A DNA stretch of 64,000 bases. It comes from Advenella kashmirensis WT001 (GTDB lineage Bacteria; Pseudomonadota; Gammaproteobacteria; Burkholderiales; Burkholderiaceae_B). Location: positions 1,488,001-1,552,000 of the forward strand of contig NC_017964.1 in the NCBI RefSeq assembly GCF_000219915.2, given 5' to 3'. The notes beneath the pieces are model-generated. The model saw only the letters and a list, made by a program, of their open reading frames with translations. It was not told where the DNA came from and searched no databases. Made by a program: the position numbers and the translations under genes. Position 1 is the stretch's first letter, and each line of letters opens with the position of its first letter. Shown here piece by piece: positions 1-9,681 of this stretch.

Positions 1-796
1 ATTTTGGCCAAATGGCGATTACGCTCTGGCTCAATCGCACGGGGAAAATCATCAAGATCAACAAGCAGGAGGATATCAATGCACAGGACATCAAGGATAC
101 AGCGGCGATCGTTGCTGATGATGCCACGGCACCCGCGCCGGTAGCCACACGCCGCGGATTCTCGCATTTGACCAAGGGCATTCTGACGCTCAGCCTGATT
201 ATGTTTGTGTTTGATTTCAGTGCCTATCTGATACGGCCGTTCTTCTCCGAATACTGGATTTATGCGACGGCACACAAGGACCAGACACTGGCCGGCTTGA
301 TTTTTGCCATACCAGGACTGGCGGCGGTGGTTGCCTGATTGTCAAGCATCGGCTGAGCGCGACGGCGACGCAGCGCAATGAAAACCTCTCCTGGAATCTG
401 CTGTTGTCGCTGGTCGGCCTGTACCTGCAGTCTATCCCGTCCGACATTGCCATTGTGATCGGGCGTTGCATGTACGGCTGGGGGCTGTTCCAGGTTGCCG
501 TCAAGCTTGAAGTCAGTCTGTTTAGCATCAGTCGCAAGGAAGACTATGCACATCACTTCAGTATCACCAATTTTTTCCAGAACCTGGGCGTGCTTATTTC
601 GTCCTGGTGCGCAGGCTATATCGTCAGTCTGATCAGCCATCAGGCCGTGTTCCTGATTGCCGCAGGCGGCATCGCGTTGACCTGGCTGGCCAATAAGCTG
701 ACGCTGAATCTGGACCATATCAAGACAACCGGTGTTCCGCAGGGCGCCGATACAGACAGGAGCAGCGAAATTGAACTGGAATCCCGGCGCGTTTGA
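1..796 (+). CDS. MFS siderophore exporter, AlcS-like (5' partial, frameshifted)
   Basis: This is the C-terminal half of a major facilitator superfamily transporter, probably exporting the siderophore made by the next genes. The frame is already open at the left edge, so the ATG at 12 is probably internal. The sequence starts in the charged central loop, then shows hydrophobic helices (GILTLSLIMFVFDFSAYLI, later helices near 400-700). The frame breaks near 336: restoring one C in GTTGCCTGATT joins AAVVA to LIVKHRLS and continues to the stop at 796. The end overlaps the acetyltransferase start at 771. In Bordetella the alcaligin exporter AlcS is encoded with the alc genes, which supports the role. 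Substrate specificity is inferred from context only. Confidence 0.7.
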
Positions 797-1321
797 GATT
801 CGGGAACTTGTTCCCGAACAGGATGTACCCGTATTTCATCCTTGGTTCGACCTGGAATATGCCAACTACTGGGACATGGCAGGCATGAGCCGGCAGGAAG
901 TGCTGGCCTTTTACAAGGCGCAGCAGGCCAGTTCGCGCGAATGGGCCTGGGTGGGTACGCAGCATGGACAGATTTGTTTTCTGCTCGAATGCTATGACCC
1001 GCAGCATCATGCTATCGCCGGGCATTACGAGGTGCAGCCCGGCGATATCGGCATGCATTTTTTTGTGGCGCCGGCAACCGAAAAGCGCCGTGGCTATACG
1101 CTGGATGTCATGCGGCATGTCATGCATTACCTGTTTCATCAGGTTGGTGCACGACGGGTCGTGGTTGAACCCGATAGCCGCAATGACAAGGTAAGAGCAA
1201 TCAACCGCAAGGCCGGATTTGCAGAGGTTGGTCTTATTGCTCTTAAAACCAAGCAAGCCATGCTGTCTATCGCTACCAGGCCAGCCTTCGAAGCAACCCT
1301 ATCACTTTCAGGAAATACTAA
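771..1321 (+). CDS. alcB: AlcB-like siderophore N-acyltransferase (GNAT/IucB family)
   Basis: This gene is predicted to acylate the hydroxylated diamine precursor of a hydroxamate siderophore, as AlcB/IucB enzymes do. The open frame begins at GTG 732, but TTG 771 sits 8 bases after AGGAG and gives a protein starting just before the conserved FEIREL stretch. The GNAT core is visible (HYEVQPGDIGMHFF, then RRVVVEPDSRNDKVRAINRKAGF, then a TKQAMLSIATR tail like the IucB end). In the given sequence the frame runs on without a stop into alcC. Loss of one base near 1295-1310 would hide a TAA at 1319-1321, two bases before the alcC ATG, so I end the gene there. The exact C-terminus is uncertain. Confidence 0.72.
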
Positions 1322-1322
1322 G

Positions 1323-3215
1323 ATGAGCCATTATCCCGTACCGTCAGCGCAACAGCATTTGCGTCATCTCGAACCCGAGATCTGGAAACATGTCAATCGT
1401 CATCTGGTTGCCAAAGCCATTGCCGAGTTTTCGCACGAGCAGATTCTAACGCCTGCGCATAGTGACGCGCCTCATGATGCTCGCCATGCTGAGCATGACG
1501 ATAGCCTGCAGGCCTATGTACTGGTCTCAGACGATGGCCAAACGCAGTATCAGTACCTGGCTCGCCCCATGATGTTACGGCACTGGCATGTTTCAGAGCC
1601 ATCGGTCACCCGTATCAGCAATGGCCAGACGCTTGACCCGGATGCCTTGTCGTTTATTATCGACTTCAAGGACACGCTGGCCATACCAGCCGACAAATTG
1701 CCGGTTTATCTCGATGAGATAAGCAGTACGCTGTATGGCGCAGCATATAAGCGATGCCACCAGTCATTGGATAGCAAGGCTCTATTGCACGCGGACTATC
1801 AGCAGATAGAAGCAGCCATGACAGAGGGGCATCCGGGCTTTGTGGCCAACAACGGTCGCATAGGCTTTAATGTGTTCGATTATGAAAGCTATACGCCGGA
1901 AACCGGCAGTCGCTTTACGCTGGTATGGCTGGCGGTCCATCGCGCCCATGCCCATTTCGCATCGCTGTCCACGCTGGAATACGACAGTTTTGTGCGTAGT
2001 GAACTGGGGTCGCAGCAGGTAACCGACTACCGCTCACAGTTGCAGGCACAGGGACTGGACCCCGATGATTATCTGTTCATGCCCACGCATCAATGGCAGT
2101 GGTTCAACCGCTTGAGCATTGCGTTTGCCGCAGACATTGCGCAACGAAATATTGTTTACCTGGGCATTGGCCAGGATATGTATCAGGCGCAGCAATCGAT
2201 CCGCACCTATTTCAATCACACAGATCATGACAAATGCTATGTAAAAACCTCCCTGTCCATTCTTAATATGGGCTTTATGCGCGGTTTATCTCCTTATTAC
2301 ATGGCAGGTACCCCGGCAATTAATGAATGGCTCAAGCAACTGATTGGCAACGATCCATTTTTACGCCAGAACGGCTTTGATATTCTCCAGGAGGTTGCCT
2401 CTATCGGCTATACCAATCGGTATTACGAGGCCGCACTGAAGAAGGACAGCCCCTACAAGAAAATGCTGTCCGTGTTATGGCGCGAAAGCCCGGCCGCCAA
2501 AGTACAGAAAACAGAACGGCTGATGACTATGGCATCGTTACTGCATCGTGATCGCGACGGCCAGGCACTGCTGCCGCTGATGATTGAGCAGTCCGGTTTG
2601 TCCGGCGGTGAATGGTTAAGTCGTTATTTTGATGCTTTCCTGGTGCCTGTGGTGCATTGTTTCTATGCGTATGAGCTGGTGTTCATGCCGCACGGCGAGA
2701 ACCTGATCATGGTCATGGACCACAGTAATGTGCCGCAGCGCTGCATCATGAAGGATATTGCCGAAGAAAGCGCGATTCTGGATCAGGACTTCGACATTCC
2801 GGAGCATATTGCCCGTCTCAAGGTAAGCGTGCCGGAAGATTACAAAATACTGGGCATATTCATTGATATTTTTGATGGCGTGTTCCGGCATATGAGCGAC
2901 ATCCTGCATAGCAGCGGTTGCTGCAGTGAAGAGCAGTTCTGGATGCTGGCTGCGCTGTCGGTCAAGCGCTATCAGCAGGCGCATCCAGCTTTGGCCGACA
3001 AATTCGCCCGCTACGACTTCTTTGCGGATGATTTCAGACACTCGTGCCTGAACCGTCTGCAATTGAAAAACAACCTGCAGATGGTGGATCTGTCAGATAC
3101 TGCTGGCAGCCTGACCATGGCCGAGAACCTGCCCAACCCCGTCGCGCGCTTTCGTGCGTTGTCGGTGGCCGAGCTGGAGGCTTCAAACCTGATGCCGCAG
3201 CCTGAACCCGCGTAA
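1323..3215 (+). CDS. alcC: AlcC-like IucA/IucC family siderophore synthetase
   Basis: This is an NRPS-independent siderophore synthetase of 630 residues, close to the usual size. The family condenses an acyl-hydroxamate diamine with a carboxylate using ATP; AlcC makes the macrocyclic alcaligin. Family landmarks appear in order: GHP near residue 168, PTHQWQW near 256, KTSLSILNMGFMRG near 307, PHGENLIMVMDH near 456, and the C-terminal FhuF-like tail with KNNLQ. The start is ATG 1323, preceded by AGGAAA. It is in one open frame with alcB in this sequence, which is probably an artefact (see findings). It belongs to the same operon as the MFS gene upstream and the Rieske gene 19 bases downstream. 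Alcaligin itself as product is inferred. Confidence 0.85.
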   Translation: MSHYPVPSAQQHLRHLEPEIWKHVNRHLVAKAIAEFSHEQILTPAHSDAPHDARHAEHDDSLQAYVLVSDDGQTQYQYLARPMMLRHWHVSEPSVTRISNGQTLDPDALSFIIDFKDTLAIPADKLPVYLDEISSTLYGAAYKRCHQSLDSKALLHADYQQIEAAMTEGHPGFVANNGRIGFNVFDYESYTPETGSRFTLVWLAVHRAHAHFASLSTLEYDSFVRSELGSQQVTDYRSQLQAQGLDPDDYLFMPTHQWQWFNRLSIAFAADIAQRNIVYLGIGQDMYQAQQSIRTYFNHTDHDKCYVKTSLSILNMGFMRGLSPYYMAGTPAINEWLKQLIGNDPFLRQNGFDILQEVASIGYTNRYYEAALKKDSPYKKMLSVLWRESPAAKVQKTERLMTMASLLHRDRDGQALLPLMIEQSGLSGGEWLSRYFDAFLVPVVHCFYAYELVFMPHGENLIMVMDHSNVPQRCIMKDIAEESAILDQDFDIPEHIARLKVSVPEDYKILGIFIDIFDGVFRHMSDILHSSGCCSEEQFWMLAALSVKRYQQAHPALADKFARYDFFADDFRHSCLNRLQLKNNLQMVDLSDTAGSLTMAENLPNPVARFRALSVAELEASNLMPQPEPA

Positions 3216-3234
3216 TCTTTTCGGAGAAAGTCGC

Positions 3235-4401
3235 ATGGACCTTGCAGACATTCTGAAGCTGGCTTCTCCACTGCCTGTCAGTGCCTATTTTGATCAGGCA
3301 GTTTATGAGCAGGAGCAGCAACAAATTTTCCGCTGCAGTCCGCTTTATGTCGGACACCAGAACAGTGTGCCGCAGGCGCAGGATTGGTACGCGCTACCAC
3401 AGGAAAACGGCGGGCGGGTATTAGTGCACAACGCCGACGGCGTTAAACTGATGTCCAATGTCTGCCGCCACCGCCAGGCATTGATGCTGGGCAGCTACAG
3501 CACCAACTGCGAATTGACCGAACATCGCGGTTCACTGGGACAGACCGGCGGCAATATTGTCTGCCCGGTCCATGCCTGGACCTATCGCGCGGACGGCGAG
3601 CTTTTATCGGCGCCGCAGTTTGAAATCCGGCAGTGCAAGAAGCTGGAGTCCTCTCCATTGCTGAACATGAGCGGCTTTTTGTTTGAGCATCCGTCTGGCC
3701 TGCCGCACGATATTCAGACGCTGTTTGATGACCTGGGCCATGATCTTTCCCATTACCGGCTGGATCATGTGGAAACCCATAGTTGCCCATGCAACTGGAA
3801 AACCTTTATCGAAATCTACAATGACGATTATCATATCGGGCCGTTTCACCCGGGGCTGGGCAAGTACGTAGAATGCGACGCCCTGCGCTGGGCATACGGC
3901 AACTGGTATTGCAAGCAGACGGTCGGCGCTGAACAGACCCTGCAAAAAGGTGGCACGCCGGTATATCGGGAATGGGAGCGCCTGCTTAAGGAATACATGG
4001 GTGATGAGGCGCCTGAGTTCGGTGCTATCTGGATAGCCATCTATCCTACGCTGATGATAGAACTGTTCCCGCATGCGCTGGTGGTGTCGTCACTGTTTCC
4101 CAAGGGGCCCGGCGAGACGCTGAATCTGATCGAGTTCTATTATCCCGACGATGTACTGGCGTTCAGTCCGGAACTGGCCGAGTATCATCGCAAGGCGTAT
4201 ATGGAGACGGCCGAAGAGGATGATGAAATTGCGGTCAGGATTGATGAAGGGCGTCGTGCACTGTATTTGCGCAACCGCAATGATCACGGGCCCTATCAGA
4301 TTCCGCTGGAAGAGGGAATGGCGCAATTTCACGCCTGGTATCGCACCATGATGAATATGGATGGCGCGCCGCGCCCTGTGTCGGGTGCTGATGTCTTCTG
4401 A
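3235..4401 (+). CDS. alcE: AlcE-like Rieske non-haem iron oxygenase
   Basis: This 388-residue protein resembles the alpha subunits of Rieske ring-hydroxylating oxygenases. The Rieske [2Fe-2S] ligands are visible as C-R-H near residues 78-80 and C-P-V-H near 110-113. A mononuclear iron site follows (NDDYHIGPFHPG near 197-208, with the two histidines). The start ATG follows GGAG at a suitable distance and lies 19 bases after alcC. Bordetella AlcE is an iron-sulfur protein of almost the same length encoded in the alcaligin operon, so I assign it by family and neighbourhood. Its reaction in siderophore synthesis is not clear from sequence. Confidence 0.8.
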   Translation: MDLADILKLASPLPVSAYFDQAVYEQEQQQIFRCSPLYVGHQNSVPQAQDWYALPQENGGRVLVHNADGVKLMSNVCRHRQALMLGSYSTNCELTEHRGSLGQTGGNIVCPVHAWTYRADGELLSAPQFEIRQCKKLESSPLLNMSGFLFEHPSGLPHDIQTLFDDLGHDLSHYRLDHVETHSCPCNWKTFIEIYNDDYHIGPFHPGLGKYVECDALRWAYGNWYCKQTVGAEQTLQKGGTPVYREWERLLKEYMGDEAPEFGAIWIAIYPTLMIELFPHALVVSSLFPKGPGETLNLIEFYYPDDVLAFSPELAEYHRKAYMETAEEDDEIAVRIDEGRRALYLRNRNDHGPYQIPLEEGMAQFHAWYRTMMNMDGAPRPVSGADVF

Positions 4402-4493
4402 GTCCGGCGTGGCATCACGACATCAGCAACCATCACCACAGTTGCATTAATGTATTGCCTGTGCGCCTGCGCCGGGCCACTTTTGTGCTGGCA

Positions 4494-4784
4494 TTACCAT
4501 TTTTTATTGATATCCAGTATGCCATCGTTGCGCTGGCGGCGGCTCACTTCGTCGATGACCCATCTGGGGGCGCCGATATCAGCCAGTACATGCGAATCCA
4601 GATGCTGGATCTGGCTGACGGCCGTTGACCAGGGGTCATCGTGATTGACGGCATCGGGCAGGGCGGTCAATGACGGGCGTCCTGCTTTGGACCACAACCT
4701 CGTGAACAATCTGCGAAGTCGGCTCTGGCTTTGGCATGCGCCGGCAAGGCTGGGGCAGGAAGGGGTCTGGATAGCTGTATTCAT
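4494..4784 (-). CDS. DUF1127-family small protein
   Basis: This is a 96-residue, Arg-rich protein. Its C-terminal half has the pattern LDSHVLADIGAPRWVIDEV, which matches the DUF1127 consensus of a leucine/aspartate stretch followed by DIG and an amphipathic helix. The ATG at 4784 follows AGGAAAGA by a few bases. The gene is divergent from the LysR regulator, an arrangement common for DUF1127 genes in Proteobacteria, so the regulator probably controls it. Some DUF1127 proteins bind RNA or act in phosphate and carbon stress; no function is shown here. The first 45 residues are low in recognisable features. Confidence 0.6.
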   Translation of the reverse strand: MNTAIQTPSCPSLAGACQSQSRLRRLFTRLWSKAGRPSLTALPDAVNHDDPWSTAVSQIQHLDSHVLADIGAPRWVIDEVSRRQRNDGILDINKKW

Positions 4785-4944
4785 GATCTTTCCTTGTTCT
4801 CGATGAGGTAGATACGCATTGCTGAAAGCAGCGCACTTATGGTAAGTTTAGCTATCCATTTGGCCAAAGAAAATCAATTGTTTTTAACTAGATTGGTCAA
4901 TTTTTCTTACCAATAGCCTCGCCACAATCTGAGGCATATCCAGT

Positions 4945-5914
4945 GTGAACGCGATGGCCAGAATCCCTTTAAATACGCTTCCTGCCTTCCGTACCGTAGC
5001 CGAACTGCAAAACCTGCGCGCTGCTGCAGAGGTACTGCACCTGACGCATAGCGCAGTGAGCCAGCAGATCCGCCAATTGGAGGGCGCCTTGGGATTTGCG
5101 CTGTTTGAACGCCAGGGCCGCAGGATCGTGCTTAATGCAGCAGGCGCTGCGTTTTTGTGTTCCGTGCAGTCTGCAATGATTCAGCTTGAAGACGGAGTGC
5201 AACTGGCCCGGCTGGCATCGAATAGCGTAGAGAAAAAGCTGCGCATTTCGGTTGTGCCTCATTTGCGCAACGCTGGTTATTGCCAAGACTGGAGCGCTGG
5301 CGGGAACGGCATCCCGATATAGCGCTTGAAATAACCACATCTCAGCAAATTGTTGATCTGCAACGTGACGGGTACCATGCTGCGGTGCGCGAGGGCAAAG
5401 GGCCGTGGCAAGGTGTGGTGGCGGACCGTCTTTTTGATGATCCCATGCCACTGATTGTGGTCGGTTGCGCCGTGGACGCGCGCCGCCTTGTCGGCGCGCC
5501 GCCCGCGGCCTTTCTAAAGGAACCGCTGCTGGGCGATCGGGCGCCTGGCAGGCGTGGTTTGCTGCAGCCGGCTTGCAAGTCCCATTCAATACCGTGGCCG
5601 AGTTCAATGACATGGGATTGATGCTGCAGGCCGCAGAACAGGGGTTGGGTCTGACGCTGGCGCGAGAGCTGCTTGCTGCAGATGCAATTCGCAATGGCAA
5701 GCTGATCCGTTTGTCACCCATCTCGGTCGCCTACGACACCGCGCATGCCATTCATCTGGTATATCGCCCTGCATTGCGCGACTGGCCTGCACTGGCGGCA
5801 TTGCGCACCTGGATTACCCAGGAACTGGCTGCTTCGCGTGCGGCCCTGTTGCAGGATGCGCGCAGCGAACAGAACCCGGACAATAGCCAGGCAATGCATC
5901 AAAATGACGGATGA
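4945..5914 (+). CDS. LysR-family regulator, GcvA-like (two frame breaks)
   Basis: This is a LysR-type transcription regulator. The N-terminal helix-turn-helix is clear (AAAEVLHLTHSAVSQQIRQL, then LEGALGFALFERQGRRIVL). The effector-binding domain continues in two other frames: SFAQRWLLPRLERWRERHP from about 5259, then AWQAWFAAAGLQVPFNTVAE from about 5545 to the stop at 5914. Each break is repaired by adding one base (near 5258 and near 5535). Starts at GTG 4945 or ATG 4954 are both possible. The divergent gene encodes a DUF1127 protein, the usual neighbour of GcvA-like regulators and the likely target. In a real genome this is either intact with sequencing errors or a pseudogene; the uniform one-base losses favour the former. 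Confidence 0.75.
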
Positions 5915-6103
5915 GAAAATGACAAGTGAAATTATTTCGCCGTTGTAGTAAGCTGTATTTAATATCGGATATCGCAAGCATCTGCTGGGTGTCGCGGGCG
6001 CCTGCCGCGTCGCTGGTGAATGCGCCGATTGGCGACTGATTGATCGGCTGGCTTGTCAGGATCTTGTTGAAATCCGACTGCATTGATAAAGAAGGAGAAC
6101 AGT

Positions 6104-7329
6104 ATGGCTGAATCTGCGAGCACGACCGGCCGCTATATTGTGCTGCTGCGGCAGGGGCGAACCGAAGACGGCATACGGGATTTGCAGCGTATTACCGGCG
6201 CTTCGATCCAGGCCGAGAGCACGACAGACCGGCAAGACACAACGCTGGAACTGAACTGTGCAATTATTTTTAATCATATTGGTGCGGCCCTGATCCGTTG
6301 CGAAGTAGCAGCCGGCAATGCGATACAAATGGCCTCTCAACAGGCGCAAAGCAATATCCTGATGGTTGAGGCCGAGCGTAGCGTACATGCAATCGCGATA
6401 CCATCGAATCCGTCTGCGGGCGTCAAGAAGGACGATCCCGATGCGCAGGCGACCTGGGGCGTACGTGCCTGCAGTGCCGATCGTTCAGACTTCACCGGCC
6501 AGGGTATCCGTCTGGCGGTTCTGGATACCGGCATTGATTTAAAGCATCAGGATTTTGCACAGCGGCAGATTGAGTCGCGCTCCTTTGTGACCGGTGCCGA
6601 CGTCCAGGATGAAAATGGTCATGGCACGCATTGCGCAGGTATTGCCGCCGGGGTCCTGAAGCCGGTTGCGGCCCGCGTTATGGCGTGGCCGGGCAAGCAC
6701 AACTCTATATCGGCAAGGTTCTGGGCAATGATGGCAGTGGCGGCGACGGCAGCGTGCTCGATGGCATTGACTGGGCGGTGGGCGCTGGCTGCGAAATTAT
6801 TTCCCTGTCACTGGGCAGTCCCGCCAAGGAAGGGGACAGCTATTCACACATTTTCGAAGAAGTGGCAAAGCGCGCTTTGGCTGCCGGCACACTGATCATT
6901 GCCGCTGCCGGCAATGAAAGCCAACGACCCGACCACATCGCGCCGGTTTCGCATCCAGCCAATTGCCCGTCTATTGTCGCAGTGGCGGCAGTTGACGAGC
7001 ATATGGCGATAGCCCCGTTTTCCAGCGGCGGTCTGCAAGGCGACGGCGGGCAAATAGACATTGCTGCGCCCGGCGTGGATGTGCTTTCATCATGGCCGGG
7101 TACGGAAAATTATAATACCATCAGCGGAACCAGCATGGCCACGCCGTTCGTAGCCGGGGTGGCTGCGTTGTTTGCCGAATCCGATCCCGCGGTCAGGGGC
7201 AGCGTGTTGCGCGATCGCATCGTGCAAAATGCACGTCCATTGCCATTGCCGCAGCGGGATGTGGGTCGCGGGCTGGTCCAGGCGCCCGGGCATCCGGCCG
7301 CAGTCAACGGTCAGGGCACGGGTTCGTAA
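6104..7329 (+). CDS. S8-family (subtilisin-like) serine peptidase, frameshifted
   Basis: This is a subtilase with the full catalytic triad: Asp in LDTGID near residue 143, His in HGTHCAG near 172, and Ser in SGTSMATPFVAG near 340. ATG 6104 follows AAGGAG. No signal peptide is evident; the first 100 residues (RYIVLLRQG onward) look like a short prodomain. The frame breaks near 6668: restoring one G in GCGGCCCGCG gives VAGPRYGVAGQAQLYIGKVL and continues to 7329. A small gene 32 bases downstream encodes a likely I9-type inhibitor or chaperone, so the two are probably co-transcribed. The substrate is unknown, and cytoplasmic versus exported location is not settled. Confidence 0.8.
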
Positions 7330-7361
7330 ATACGCTGATGGCAAATAATCGGGAGAGGGCG

Positions 7362-7582
7362 ATGGCACGCATTACTCTGACGGTATTGGTCAAGGAGACC
7401 TATCGGAATCGCTTTTCTGTGGTGGTGGACGACTGTCGCCGGCAAGGCATGGCAGTAGAGCGGGAGATGACTGCCTGGGCCTGTTCTCGGGCAATATCGA
7501 GGCTGAAAAAGTGACCGAGCTGCGTGCTGTAGAGGGCGTGGCTGCCGTTGAGGCAGACAGGCCCATGCGGCCGTACTGCTAA
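7362..7582 (+). CDS. Small I9-like peptidase inhibitor/propeptide protein (frameshifted)
   Basis: This is a protein of about 73 residues. ATG 7362 follows a GGAGAGG ribosome site. It reads MARITLTVLVKETYRNRFSV, then VVDDCRRQGMAVEREMTA. After restoring one C in ACTGCCTGGG (about 7473) it continues LGLFSGNIEAEKVTELRA and EGVAAVEADRPM to the TAA at 7580-7582. The beta-alpha-beta pattern ending in VEGVAAVE resembles the I9 inhibitor fold of subtilase propeptides. Similar stand-alone proteins sit beside bacterial S8 peptidases and are sometimes misnamed ketohydroxyglutarate aldolase. Its likely role is folding or inhibition of the upstream peptidase in trans. This rests on fold pattern and neighbourhood. 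Confidence 0.55.
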
Positions 7583-7656
7583 ACAGGTTGGACCGGAACG
7601 GCGATAGCGACTGGGCGAGTCTGTTGTAAAAAGGTACGCTATTTAATAGAAATGAC

Positions 7657-7675
7657 AATGAGAATAGTTTACATT
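7657..7675. promoter_or_regulatory. Probable Fur box
   Basis: AATGAGAATAGTTTACATT closely resembles the 19-base Fur operator seen before iron-regulated genes (AATGAGAAT-x-ATTCTCATT type), with matching AATG/CATT ends. It lies about 100 bases before the first gene of the metal import operon and no other regulatory signal stands out. A Zur site is a less likely reading. Confidence 0.6.
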
Positions 7676-7772
7676 AACTGCTAATTCAGTTACAGTACCG
7701 CGATATAAGACTGTTTTACATCGTCCGTCGCACGATCCTCAGATCTGCGTCGTCTCACCGGCCTTTTCCCCT

Positions 7773-8108
7773 ATGAATTCTTCACACAGCACACGGTCTG
7801 CGTTCCTGACCGGCGTTTTCTTTCTGGCTGCTCTGGCGGCTACACCGGCCTTGGCCCATAACCCGGTTGCTTCCTGCAAGGCAGTGGGCGCCGAAAAAGT
7901 ACTGTGCACTGGCGGTTTTTCCGACGGCTCGGCGGCGCCGGGTGTGACGCTGGATGTCATCTCTTATGATGAAAAAGTGCTGCTTCCGGGGAAATTGTCC
8001 CAAGACTCCACCCTGGAGTTCAAGAAGCCGGAGCAGGAGTTTTACATCCTGTTCGATGCGGGCCCAGGGCATGTGGTAGAGATCGATCAGAGCGAGATCG
8101 CGCAATGA
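7773..8108 (+). CDS. Small periplasmic protein, first gene of the metal import operon
   Basis: This 111-residue protein has a clear signal peptide ending ATPALA before HNPV. The mature part is a short beta-rich domain with one cysteine pair (SCKAV ... VLCTGGF) and the ending FDAGPGHVVEIDQSEI. It overlaps the next gene by four bases (ATGA), so it is translationally coupled to the operon behind the Fur box. The shape recalls the small periplasmic accessory components (NikK/NikL-like) of some metal uptake systems. That is a suggestion only; I do not recognise a named family with certainty. Confidence 0.6.
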   Translation: MNSSHSTRSAFLTGVFFLAALAATPALAHNPVASCKAVGAEKVLCTGGFSDGSAAPGVTLDVISYDEKVLLPGKLSQDSTLEFKKPEQEFYILFDAGPGHVVEIDQSEIAQ

Positions 8109-8697
8109 CGGTACAGGCCATCCGGCCTGCTGGTGCGGGACATGAAACGGGCGCGGTTCTGGCCGCGTGCGGGGTCATTGTGCTGCTTGCTACCCTAACC
8201 ATCGTGTTGCGAACTACTAGTGCGCCGGTATCGCAGATACAGGCGGGTCAGATAGATGCACGCCATGGCTTGACTGCGGCGGAGCAGGGTGTATACGCCG
8301 ATCTGCTGGTGGCTGCCGAGGAAATCGGCTTCGCGCAAACGCCGCCTGAAGTCAGCGATCTGGCCGAGCAAATGATTCCGCCCTTTGTGGTGGATGCTGC
8401 CACGGACCGGCGTGGTGGCCACAACTGGCAAAGGGTGCAGCAAGGCCCGGTAGTTGCCTATATCGGCGTTACCCAAGCGCCGAGTACTGCGGGCTCAATG
8501 TTGCTGCGGTTGACGCAGGCACCGGATAGCGCTGTCAAAATTGAGCAACAAGGCAGCCAGGCCCAGGTCTGGTTGTACAAAACGACGGCGCCGCAGCGCA
8601 GGTACCCGCAGCACTGAATTCCGACAATCTGATGCAAGAAGGCTGGCAGCAAATTGTCTCGCAATTTGACGCCGGTGCCACTCGCCATCAACACTAG
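8105..8697 (+). CDS. Membrane-anchored operon protein, DUF6162-like (frameshifted)
   Basis: This protein has an N-terminal transmembrane helix (GAVLAACGVIVLLATLTIVL) followed by a periplasmic domain of about 140 residues (AEEIGFAQTPPEVSDLAEQM, then GGHNWQRVQQGPVVAYIGV). The frame breaks near 8597. Adding one base continues QVPAALNSDNLMQEGWQQIV to the TAG at 8695-8697, which fits an intact C-terminus. It starts within the ATGA overlap with the preceding gene. Proteins of this kind occur in zinc/manganese/iron ABC operons; I believe the family is DUF6162, but that needs a profile search. No catalytic residues are apparent. Confidence 0.55.
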
Positions 8698-8731
8698 TGC
8701 AGCAGCACTCAACCTTTTTTCCCCAACACTC

Positions 8732-9681
8732 ATGATGTCTTTTTTGCAGTCTGTTTTTGTCGGTCGGATTCGTGCCTTGTCTTTTTTTTGCGGCTCCGTG
8801 ATGTTGCTGGGTGCCTGCAGTGTTGCCAGCGCCAAGGTGTTGCGCATCGGCGTGACCTTGCATCCGTATTACAGCTACGTTGCCAATATCGTTGGTGACA
8901 AGGCGCAAGTGGTTCCCCTTATTCCTGCCGGTTTTAATCCGCACGCATATGAGCCCAGGGCCGAAGATATCAAGCGCATTAACGACATGGACGTGATCGT
9001 AGTCAACGGAATCGGTCACGATGATTTTGCTGATCGCATGATCCAATCCAGCGACAACCCCAAGGTGCCGCTGATCGAGGCCAATGCCAATGTGCCCTTG
9101 CTGGCAGCGACGGGTCCGCAGCTCGCGCCGGTAGCGGAGCAGCATCAGGAAAAATCGTAAACCCGCATACCTTTCTGTCAGTCACTGGTTCTATCGCTCA
9201 GGTCAACACTATTGCACGTGAACTGGCGAAGATTGATCCGGATAACGCGCAGGCGTACCGGAGCAATGCTCGTGAGTATACGAAGAAGCTGCGTACCCTG
9301 CGAGCGCAGGCATTGCAACGCCTGGCCAGTGTGCCTGCCGGTGCGATGCGCGTAGCCACGATCCACGGAGCCTATGATTACCTTTTGCGTGAGTTCGGAC
9401 TGGAAGTGACTGCAGTGGTTGAGCCGGCCCATGGGATCGAACCCAGTCCGGCTCAGCTTAAGGGCACGATAGACCAGTTGAAGAATCTGGATGTGAATGT
9501 GATTTTTTCAGAAATGGATTTTCCGTCAACCTATGTGGACACGATTCGCAACGAGACCGGTGTTCGCCTTTATCCCCTGACGCATATCTCCTATGGCGAA
9601 TACTCGGCCGACAAGCTGGAGACCGAGACGGCAAAGAACCTGGATACCGTGGTGCGGGCAATGCAGGAGTCTGCTAAGTGA
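8732..9681 (+). CDS. ZnuA/TroA-like metal ABC transporter binding protein (frameshifted)
   Basis: This is a cluster A-I periplasmic solute-binding protein for divalent metal. A signal peptide ends CSVASA before KVLRIGVTLHPYY. Metal-site histidines appear in TLHPYYSYV, FNPHAYEPR and VNPHTFLSV, with a fourth in PAHGIEPSP. The frame breaks in the A-run at about 9152; one added base gives GKIVNPHTFLS and continues to 9681. ATG 8732 or 8735 may be used; neither has a strong ribosome site. The stop overlaps the ATPase GTG start (GTGA). With the ATPase and permease that follow, it forms a complete importer for Fe, Mn or Zn; the Fur box favours iron or manganese. Confidence 0.78.

Noticed and set aside
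4969..5721. 250-codon minus-strand open frame
   Set aside because: It lies antisense to the LysR gene, whose HTH and effector domain are clear in the plus frames.
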